A stretch of DNA of 47,752 bases from Candidatus Thalassarchaeaceae archaeon (lineage in GTDB: Archaea > Thermoplasmatota > Poseidoniia > Poseidoniales > Thalassarchaeaceae): contig JALRLV010000001.1 of NCBI GenBank assembly GCA_023268715.1, positions 139,597-187,348 on the forward strand, written 5' to 3'. The notes under the pieces are model-generated. The model searched no databases and was not told the origin of the DNA. It worked only from the letters and a program-made list of their open reading frames with translations. The position numbers were made by a program, and so were the translations under genes. This document shows positions 25,220-32,027 of the stretch, piece by piece (position 1 is the first letter of the stretch; every line of letters starts with the position of its first letter).

Positions 25220-26441
25220 TTGGAAACAAGCCGGAATCGACTCTCTCAAATCTCCTGAAAGAAGGTACGATTAGACCCCCCATAGTTGTTAGAACCATTA
25301 TAGAGACGGCCAGAGTGAACGTAGTCAAAACGTTCGTCGCCTCTATCATCCAACCTCCGATCAGCGGTGCAAATGGAATGAAAATCAAAGACCCAATCGC
25401 ATCCAAAGAGTTGACTCTCCCCCTAAGGTGCTGGTCCACACTATCCGACATTGTAGTTCTCCAGATCACCCCAAGAGTCCCCCCTAAAAATCCCTCAATA
25501 AGAACGAATAACAAAATCAGTAGGAACGGTATGGGCATTGCCCACATTAGCATACACCATGCGATGCCACCGATCAGAACGTAGAAGACTAGACCTCTAG
25601 ATTTCTTCGAGATAGGTCTGAATCCGGCAAACAAAGAACCAATCATCGCTCCCCCAGCGCCAACGGCGCCGAAGAGGCCGAATTCCTTAGCACCCAGACC
25701 TTTATTCTCGATTATGAATGGAATTCCTATTTCTATCGCCGAGTCGCCGATGTGCCAAATCATGAACATCACAATCCCAGCTAATAACCATGGTTGGGTT
25801 TTGACAAAAGCCCATGCCTCGGCTACTTCTTCCTTCAGACTCGCTACACCATCTTCCCTCTCAATTGGGATTTCTGAGATACTCCACAAAACCGCACCGC
25901 TAAAGAGGAAAGTCAAAACATCAAGAAAAAGGCATAATTCAATGCCCCACTGTTCTACTGTGAATCCTCCAATTAAAGGCCCCAGCATCCAAGCTGCGGT
26001 CATCGCTACCCCTCTAAGCGCGTTAGCTTGAGGTAGAATTTCCTCCTCTACTAAGTCAGGTACCAATGCCCCAATTGCAGGAATTGAGAAGGCACCCGCG
26101 CCTCCTGTTAGGAAGGTGATTACGAGTAGTGTATTGATGACATCAAAGCCAGCCATCAATGCAAACATTGCTAATGCAACTAGCACTGCCTGGGATAAAT
26201 CCGAGATTAGCGCAACAGTTCTCCTCGGCATTCTGTCCACAACCATGCCTCCGTAAAATAGCAAGGGTAGATGTCCAAGAAAATAGGCGGTGAAAACCAT
26301 ACCGTATGCCGTCGGTCCACCTACCTCCGCTATTGTCCACCCCATGCCAATAATGAAGATCGAACTACCGAGCATGTTGACGCCGTTTCCAATCAACAAA
26401 CGACGGAACTCTGGGATATTCCATGCTTCGGCCAAGCCCAT
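25191..26441 (-). CDS. Major facilitator superfamily transporter (MFS_3/drug efflux-like)
   Basis: A 12-helix-type secondary transporter of 416 aa. The N-terminus (WNIPEFRRLLIGNGVNMLGSS) and the loop between helices 2 and 3 (GGMVVDRMPRRTVALISDLS) carry the MFS A-like motif; GPLIGG and the later LRGRVNSLDAIGSLIFIPFAP are typical of the enterobactin-exporter/tetracycline-efflux branch. The substrate is unknown; efflux of small molecules is the family's usual role. The ATG at 26441 is preferred over a TTG five codons upstream. It is divergent from glutamine synthetase across a 254-base AT-rich region. Confidence 0.87.
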   Translation of the reverse strand: MGLAEAWNIPEFRRLLIGNGVNMLGSSIFIIGMGWTIAEVGGPTAYGMVFTAYFLGHLPLLFYGGMVVDRMPRRTVALISDLSQAVLVALAMFALMAGFDVINTLLVITFLTGGAGAFSIPAIGALVPDLVEEEILPQANALRGVAMTAAWMLGPLIGGFTVEQWGIELCLFLDVLTFLFSGAVLWSISEIPIEREDGVASLKEEVAEAWAFVKTQPWLLAGIVMFMIWHIGDSAIEIGIPFIIENKGLGAKEFGLFGAVGAGGAMIGSLFAGFRPISKKSRGLVFYVLIGGIAWCMLMWAMPIPFLLILLFVLIEGFLGGTLGVIWRTTMSDSVDQHLRGRVNSLDAIGSLIFIPFAPLIGGWMIEATNVLTTFTLAVSIMVLTTMGGLIVPSFRRFERVDSGLFPINDSQTQSH

Positions 26442-26663
26442 GAGAAAAATGCACAATCACTTTCATTTCAACCTACTTACCATCTACCAAGCAGATTTAC
26501 AATTCGACGAGAATTAATCGTTTGCTGAATTAAATAGATTATCAAGAACGTATATTAGTCATTTAAATTAATATTAGCGATTAATCTATTCATACGTTCA
26601 ATGTATAGAAGATATGTTATAATATTTTGAACTTATCAATCGATTTATTGAACAAATGGTGAG

Positions 26664-26671
26664 TTATATTA
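26664..26671 (+). promoter_or_regulatory. TATA box of the glutamine synthetase gene, within an AT-rich upstream region
   Basis: TTATATTA is centred about 28 bases before the ATG at 26696, consistent with a transcript starting almost at the start codon; GAGGT 5 nt before the ATG offers a ribosome site if a leader exists. The 254-base gap from 26442 is strikingly AT-rich, with several overlapping ATTAAT/TATTAG words. It must also hold the divergent MFS promoter. No perfect operator dyad was found. Confidence 0.5.
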
Positions 26672-26695
26672 ACCGTACATTATTCGAGGTATTCT

Positions 26696-27706
26696 ATGGA
26701 CCCCAAAGCCAAACTTGAGTACATCTGGTTAGATGGATATGAACCGACACAGAACATGCGGAGCAAGACTTTGATTCGAAATAATTTCTCTGGGAAAGTG
26801 GAGGATTGCCCGATGTGGTCTTTCGATGGTTCATCTACAAAACAAGCTGATGGAGGAGATTCGGATTGCTTACTAAAACCTGTAAACATCTTTCCTGACC
26901 CTCAAAGAATAAATGGTTATCTCGTCATGTGTGAAGTCCTGAATGCCGATGGGACTCCTCATCCAAGTAATGGCCGTGCCACGATTGAAGAGGACGATGA
27001 CGATTTTTGGTTCGGTTACGAGCAAGAATATTTCATTATGGACGTTGAAACACAACTTCCTTTGGGTTTCCCCGTGGGTGGATATCCTGGCCCTCAGGGT
27101 CTCTACTACTGCTCCGTCGGTGGGAAAAATACCCACGGAAGGGATCTCGTGGAAGAGCATGCGGACCTATGTCTGGAAGCAGGAATAAACTACGAGGGAA
27201 TAAACCAAGAAGTTGCATGTGGTCAATGGGAATTCCAAATTTTCGCCAAGGGTGCTAAGCAAGCGGGGGATGAGCTTTGGGTTGCACGATATCTTTTGGA
27301 TAGATGTACAGAAAAGTACGGTTACTACATCGAATACCACCCGAAGCCAATCAAGGGTGATTGGAATGGTTCCGGTATGCATGTAAATTTCAGCGATGGA
27401 AGAATGAGAGATGAGGGAGGGGAGCAATTATTCACAGATATTTGCGAGGCTTTCGGCAGAAATATCGATGCTCACATGTCTGTTTACGGGGCTCATAATG
27501 AGCAAAGGCTCACTGGCTTGCACGAAACACAAGCGATTGACCAGTTTTCATACGGTGTCTCAGATAGAGGTGCATCAATCAGGATTCCTATTGGTACAAT
27601 CGAAGATGGTTGGAAGGGTCGTTTAGAAGATCGTCGCCCAGCCTCAAATGGTGACCCCTACAAGATTGGAGCGGTAGTGATTACAACCACTAAATCAGCG
27701 TATTAG
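26696..27706 (+). CDS. Glutamine synthetase, type II (eukaryotic-type)
   Basis: Makes glutamine from glutamate, ammonia and ATP, the key ammonium assimilation step. At 336 aa it is the short GSII form, not the 440-470 aa GSI common in archaea. Motifs: EYIWLDGYEPTQNMRSKT, MWSFDGSSTKQA, FGYEQEYFIMD (metal-binding Glu), GINQEVACGQWEFQI, DWNGSGMHVNFS, GAHNEQRLTGLHET and SDRGASIRIP. GSII is decameric in eukaryotes. It lacks the adenylylation site region of GSI. It has its own promoter; the 3' end overlaps the convergent Nudix gene by 17 bases. Confidence 0.96.
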   Translation: MDPKAKLEYIWLDGYEPTQNMRSKTLIRNNFSGKVEDCPMWSFDGSSTKQADGGDSDCLLKPVNIFPDPQRINGYLVMCEVLNADGTPHPSNGRATIEEDDDDFWFGYEQEYFIMDVETQLPLGFPVGGYPGPQGLYYCSVGGKNTHGRDLVEEHADLCLEAGINYEGINQEVACGQWEFQIFAKGAKQAGDELWVARYLLDRCTEKYGYYIEYHPKPIKGDWNGSGMHVNFSDGRMRDEGGEQLFTDICEAFGRNIDAHMSVYGAHNEQRLTGLHETQAIDQFSYGVSDRGASIRIPIGTIEDGWKGRLEDRRPASNGDPYKIGAVVITTTKSAY

Positions 27707-28223
27707 AATCAGAGTCTGGATTTTTCATTAATTTACTCCATATTAATGAGAAAGCTGGTGAAAAAACCGATGAATCGTGTAGATTAGAATCATCTAAAGT
27801 TTCTATTGAGAACCACTTAATTTCAGAAATTTCATCCACATTGGGTGAGAATGGGCCTTCAGAGATATGTCGGTAAACCCAAGAGAACTCATTGTCAGTT
27901 TCCTTACAAGCATTCACTTTGAAAATCTTCTCAGGAACTCCTTCGAATTTGACGCCTAATTCTTCCCAGGATTCTCTAATTACGGCTTTGTCATAATCCT
28001 CTCCAGAATCAACATGTCCTGATACAGAAGAGTCCCAAACACCAGGAAATGTATCCTTTTCCATGGACCTCTTTTGCAATAGGACTGCCCCTCGTTTATT
28101 GAAAATTAGTAGATGTACAGACCTATGTTTCAGCCCTCTTTTGTGAACCTCATTTCTACTAGCAGATCCAATGACTTCGTCACTGTCGTTGACTATATCG
28201 AAAATCTCAGAATACTCATTCAT
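27690..28223 (-). CDS. Nudix hydrolase (YfcD / IPP-isomerase-like branch)
   Basis: The Nudix box GHVDSGEDYDKAVIRESWEELGV matches the G-x5-E-x7-REUxEExGU pattern and binds the metal-diphosphate. The N-terminal FDIVNDSDEVIGSASRNEVH, HRSVHLLIFNKRGAVLLQKRS and FPGVWDSSVSGH segments place it near YfcD-type Nudix proteins, which are related to type 1 isopentenyl-diphosphate isomerase. The IDI activity itself is unproven: this could be a diphosphate hydrolase. The ATG at 28223 has GAGG 6 nt upstream and overlaps the end of the D-amino-acid oxidase gene by eight bases, indicating a two-gene operon; a TTG four codons upstream is less likely. Confidence 0.85.
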   Translation of the reverse strand: MNEYSEIFDIVNDSDEVIGSASRNEVHKRGLKHRSVHLLIFNKRGAVLLQKRSMEKDTFPGVWDSSVSGHVDSGEDYDKAVIRESWEELGVKFEGVPEKIFKVNACKETDNEFSWVYRHISEGPFSPNVDEISEIKWFSIETLDDSNLHDSSVFSPAFSLIWSKLMKNPDSDSNTLI

Positions 28224-29154
28224 AGGATTCCTCAATTAGTGAAACTACCTCGTCAGCACAACCCCAGGAAAGGGTTACTCCTGCACCTCCATGTCCATAA
28301 TTATGGATGATTAAGGTATCATTTATCTTCTCAGATTCCAGACGAACTTCACTTCTTGAAGGACGTAGTCCAACGGATTCCCCGATAATCTTGCTACGGT
28401 CGAGTTCTGGCCAAACAGCTTCGCATTTCTGTAGGATTGTTTCACGATCCGAATCGCGTAATTCAAGGCTCCAATCGTCACTTTGAGCCGTCCCTCCAAG
28501 TACTGTACAATCTCTCCTTGCTATGGTATAGGTCAGAGTCTCTGGTTGTTGATCAAACCGACCAAATCCTGGGTCTTGATTAATGTAGATTATCTGGCCG
28601 CGAACTGGTTTGACCTCCGTATCTTGACATAATTCTCTTGCTCCGATTCCGCTACAGTTAACGATAACTTCCGCCGAAATTTCGGCTAAATCTTCCACTT
28701 CATTTTCTTCGATTATTCCCCCCAGATCACGAGTTCGTTGTAGTAGCCAAGGCATGTAGTGATACATCTCAATAATTGGTGATTCAAATTCCCATCCAAA
28801 AATCCAACCTTCTGGTATTTCGCCTGATTCTAGAACTCGGAAGTGAGTGATATCTTTTCTCCAACCGGGAAGTTCCACAACTTCACGAAGGTATTCTCTT
28901 CCAAATCTCATTGTAATTCCAGACATAGGTTCTTCTTCACCCAATCTCATTAGTTCAGTATAAGTCTCAGCGCCCCAGCGATCTGTTTTCTCGATTGGAT
29001 GAGCTAGAAATGGGTACCATAAAGCAGCAGCGACATCCGATACCAAATCCGGTGAAAACTCTCTAGCCAAAACTCGAACATTATGACCAGCCTCTAACAA
29101 CCGGATTGCAGAAGATAGGCCGGATACACCCGCCCCAATCACAACACAATCCAT
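28216..29154 (-). CDS. FAD-dependent D-amino-acid oxidase
   Basis: Oxidatively deaminates a D-amino acid to the keto acid, ammonia and H2O2. The dinucleotide motif VIGAGVSGLSSAIRLLEAG is at the N-terminus, ALWYPF lies in the early substrate region, PVRGQIIYI is mid-protein, and the family signature HNYGHGGAGVTLSWGCA is at the end, with GLRPSRSEVRLE before it. The length from the ATG at 29154 is 312 aa, close to eukaryotic DAAO and D-aspartate oxidase (about 340). A GTG at 29178 would add eight residues. Glutamine synthetase next door could reassimilate the released ammonia, though the genes are convergent, not co-transcribed. Confidence 0.88.
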   Translation of the reverse strand: MDCVVIGAGVSGLSSAIRLLEAGHNVRVLAREFSPDLVSDVAAALWYPFLAHPIEKTDRWGAETYTELMRLGEEEPMSGITMRFGREYLREVVELPGWRKDITHFRVLESGEIPEGWIFGWEFESPIIEMYHYMPWLLQRTRDLGGIIEENEVEDLAEISAEVIVNCSGIGARELCQDTEVKPVRGQIIYINQDPGFGRFDQQPETLTYTIARRDCTVLGGTAQSDDWSLELRDSDRETILQKCEAVWPELDRSKIIGESVGLRPSRSEVRLESEKINDTLIIHNYGHGGAGVTLSWGCADEVVSLIEESYE

Positions 29155-29215
29155 ATCCGTCCGGAGTTGAACAACCACTTCACATCAACGGTCCAAAAGT
29201 GTCTTGAGACACTCC

Positions 29216-29434
29216 ATGATGTCGAATTTATCCGATAGTATGCCGAAGGTCAGAAAACCCAAAGGTGGATGGTATATTCCCCGCAAGAAAAAGCACCGAA
29301 AAGGGCCTAGAGTGGCTCCTAGTGAAAAGGGCCTTCCTCCTTGCCCTGCTTGTGGGGAGTGGTCGATGCAGAAGGATAACAATCGGGTTGAGTTGTATTG
29401 TGGCGCTTGTGGAGCAATAATGGGTTCACGCTAG
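29216..29434 (+). CDS. Small basic zinc-ribbon protein
   Basis: A short protein with a very basic first half (KVRKPKGGWYIPRKKKHRKG) and a C-terminal four-cysteine zinc ribbon (CPACGEW ... YCGACGA). The size, charge and ribbon are like small ribosomal or nucleic-acid-binding proteins, but I cannot assign a family. The start is undecided: ATG codons at 29216, 29219 and 29240 are in frame and none has a clear ribosome site; the ATG at 29240 (MPKVRKPKGG) gives the most natural N-terminus. It is divergent from the D-amino-acid oxidase gene. Confidence 0.68.
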   Translation: MMSNLSDSMPKVRKPKGGWYIPRKKKHRKGPRVAPSEKGLPPCPACGEWSMQKDNNRVELYCGACGAIMGSR

Positions 29435-29557
29435 AAATTAGGGCCGAACCTCATATGGGACGCCATCTACCGAGTGTTGTCGCTGTGATGAGGAACCGCA
29501 CCGGATGCCTTGGGCGTCGCGAGTGATGGGCGATCTGAGCGGCACTAGGGTGATTCC

Positions 29558-31132
29558 ATGTCTAGGATAATCACAGATGCAACTGGAAAGAGGTATTTGC
29601 TGGAAGATCCAGTGCCTCTAACCCAAGCACCTGAGAACATACAATTGGCTACAAAAAGTACGCCATGGAAGAATTATTGGAGGATGCTGGGGACGGTTAT
29701 TCTTGCATTTATTTTGATTTGGTTTGGACTTAGTTCTGTTATTGCTGGCTTAATCTATGGAGTGGTTGAGATTACTGCTCTGGGGGCAATTTGTTCCTTG
29801 AGTCCTCTTCCATTCCTTATTTTCCTGCATAGACCCAAACTGATTCATGTTAGGTTGGCAACTCCAGACTCCTCTGGAAAGAATCACCATCCGTTGCCAG
29901 AGGGTGGTTCCCTCAAGACTCCTCAACGAACAATCTTCCAGAGGTTTGTAATCACAGATGACTCGACTCTCGACATGCCACCCCTTGGTCAGGTTTGGGG
30001 CGTTTTCATTGCAATATTGGTAATTGGTGTGATGCTATCTATTCCACTAATTCTATCATTTGTATCGGGAGAAGATGATTTACTTGACGTTGTTTACCTG
30101 CTTTCTTTTTTCCCCGTTCTTCTTCTCTCAATAGCGGCATTTTCTATTCCTGTTTTTGCTTGGTGGGCGACCTCCTCAAAAATAATCGGTTTACCAACTA
30201 AGAGAAGGGACGCTGAAGCCTGGATGATTGCTGGTATGGCCTCAGCTCTTCCTGCATTAATTGTTAACAGTTTCATCTTCCCTCTATTTCTTCCAAGTGG
30301 CCTTTCGTATGATGATCAAATGGCTTTAACTGCAGCCATTAGTGCACCAATAGGTGAAGAGATTTTCAAATTATTAGCAGTATGTTTGTTTTTACCTGCA
30401 ATTCGTAATGCAAAAAAGGGGTTCCAAGTGGGATTTACCGTAGGGTTAGGGTTTGCGCTGATAGAGAATCTTGCCTATATTTTGGGAAGTGCCTTTGTTG
30501 GTGCTCCTTCTCTAACCATAACAGCTCTAATGAGAGGTATTGGGTCAATTCCAGCGCACGGATTGTGGACAGGTATCTCTGGATTTGGGCTTGGCTATTA
30601 CTCCCAAAATACAGATGCGGATAAGAGAATGAAATGGATGATTAATCGGTTTAGCATTAAGTCGGTTGACTTTGCGGAAAATCTAGGCTTCGATATAGAT
30701 GGGGATGGAGACCATTCCGGCTTTGATGAATTCAGACCTACATTTGAAGAAATTTTGGCAAAAGACGAGACGGACTCTAACTGGAAATTGATAGACAAAA
30801 AAACAGGAGAACTAATTGATGCCCCTGGTGTCGAAACTAAGGAAGTGAGTCATTCATTGGTTGCTCCGTGGGATGCTGCAAATCTAAGAAATGAAGATGG
30901 GTTCAGAATATTGCCTGCAAAGAATGTTCTTGCATGTCTGGGAATCGCTATCGGCGGTCATGCATTTTGGAATGGCACATTGGTAAGTGTCGAGAAATTG
31001 GGAGAGGTACTTGGGCTCGGATTAGGCGGTTTTTTCATCCTAAACATGGCTTGGGTTTCAATACTGATCGTTGTTTTACTAATCCTCGCTCGTGGTATAT
31101 TCAAGGGGGTACGTTCTCTACCTGCTACGTAA
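29558..31132 (+). CDS. PrsW-family intramembrane protease-like protein
   Basis: A polytopic membrane protein (524 aa) with the conserved PrsW motifs: APIGEEIFKLLAV (Glu-Glu), GFTVGLGFALIENLAYI (Glu), AHGLWTGISGFGLGYY (His) and GGHAFWNGT (His). In Bacillus, PrsW starts site-1 cleavage of an anti-sigma factor; here the substrate is unknown. An insertion between the two His motifs (about 30650-30900) is hydrophilic and includes an EF-hand-like DIDGDGDHSGFD (30692-30727). There are about nine or ten hydrophobic helices. GGTGA precedes the ATG at 29558. The upstream gap 29435-29557 is GC-rich and discussed separately. Confidence 0.85.
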   Translation: MSRIITDATGKRYLLEDPVPLTQAPENIQLATKSTPWKNYWRMLGTVILAFILIWFGLSSVIAGLIYGVVEITALGAICSLSPLPFLIFLHRPKLIHVRLATPDSSGKNHHPLPEGGSLKTPQRTIFQRFVITDDSTLDMPPLGQVWGVFIAILVIGVMLSIPLILSFVSGEDDLLDVVYLLSFFPVLLLSIAAFSIPVFAWWATSSKIIGLPTKRRDAEAWMIAGMASALPALIVNSFIFPLFLPSGLSYDDQMALTAAISAPIGEEIFKLLAVCLFLPAIRNAKKGFQVGFTVGLGFALIENLAYILGSAFVGAPSLTITALMRGIGSIPAHGLWTGISGFGLGYYSQNTDADKRMKWMINRFSIKSVDFAENLGFDIDGDGDHSGFDEFRPTFEEILAKDETDSNWKLIDKKTGELIDAPGVETKEVSHSLVAPWDAANLRNEDGFRILPAKNVLACLGIAIGGHAFWNGTLVSVEKLGEVLGLGLGGFFILNMAWVSILIVVLLILARGIFKGVRSLPAT

Positions 31133-31186
31133 GTCGCATTGGGGAATCGTTCATCATCCTCTGACGTCGTAATGGAAGCGTAGGAC

Positions 31187-31924
31187 ATGGACCCAACAAC
31201 TGACCAGATGATTTCGGTAGGCCTAGTATTTGGCTTGATGATGCTGTCCGCAGTGCGTGGAATGCTCAACAGAACTGGATTAATTGCTGCCGCATCAGTC
31301 GGACTTACAGTGTCTTTGTTCGGTCATTGGACATGGTTAACAATTCTCATTTCATTCCTCGCAGTAGGATCATTAGCCACATTATGGAAGTATGAAGAGA
31401 AGGCCGCGTTGAGATTGGCAGAAGAAAACAAAGGAGCCCGTGGTTGGCGTAATGTTATGGCCAATGGTGGCGTTGCTTCATTAGTCGCAATTGCAAATTT
31501 CACTCTCGACCAACCAGAATGGGCTTACTTGGCGGCTTGTGCTTCAATCTCTGTTGCCGCCTCCGATACATTAGCTTCCGAAATTGGAAGTCTAGATCCT
31601 AGAACTCGAAGTATCATCAATCTAGAAGCAGTGCCGGCTGGAACTAATGGAGGAATGTCGGTAACGGGCACTTTTGCAGCATTTGGTGGTGCAGCACTAA
31701 TTGCATTACTGTCGGTTAGTCTTGCTTCAATTACGGATGTTGAAATTCCTCTATTGACAATGTTGGTAGTGGTTACAGCAATAGGTTGGCTTGGCTGCCA
31801 GGTCGATTCCGTTTTAGGTGCTCTCTTCGAGAATAAGGGACTGATTGGGAAGCATACTGTAAACTTCTTAGCAACGCTATCTGGTGCCCTAATGGCTATA
31901 TTTTTCCATATCCGCTTCCTCTAA
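31187..31924 (+). CDS. DUF92 (TMEM19-like) membrane protein
   Basis: A 245-aa protein with six or so hydrophobic helices and the DUF92 signatures: ASDTLASEIGSL, PAGTNGGMSVTGTFAAFGGA and GCQVDSVLGAL. One family member, plant VTE6, phosphorylates phytyl phosphate, so a prenyl-phosphate kinase role is possible. That would fit the archaeal isoprenoid lipid context, but it is inference from one branch. The gene is 54 bases downstream of the PrsW-like gene. Its TAA stop lies in the loop of a perfect 9-bp hairpin (31913-31933). Confidence 0.85.
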   Translation: MDPTTDQMISVGLVFGLMMLSAVRGMLNRTGLIAAASVGLTVSLFGHWTWLTILISFLAVGSLATLWKYEEKAALRLAEENKGARGWRNVMANGGVASLVAIANFTLDQPEWAYLAACASISVAASDTLASEIGSLDPRTRSIINLEAVPAGTNGGMSVTGTFAAFGGAALIALLSVSLASITDVEIPLLTMLVVVTAIGWLGCQVDSVLGALFENKGLIGKHTVNFLATLSGALMAIFFHIRFL

Positions 31925-31933
31925 GAGGAAGCG
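31913..31933 (+). terminator. Perfect 9-bp hairpin with the stop codon as its loop
   Basis: CGCTTCCTC and GAGGAAGCG flank TAA, the stop codon of the DUF92 gene; TTT follows. It looks like a transcription terminator or 3'-end stabiliser embedded in the last codons of the gene. Confidence 0.6.
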
Positions 31934-32027
31934 TTTGTGAAACCTAAAGATAACGTTTTTTTCGAACTCACAGAAGCGCGAGGTTTGAATGTCGGTCCAA
32001 TTAGCGGTGGGGTAAGAGGTGTAACCG

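Noticed and set aside
29484-29538. C/D-box guide RNA candidate (GTGATGA ... GTGATGG ... CTGA)
   Set aside because: No D' box is visible and only five bases lie between the second C-like box and CTGA, too few for a guide.
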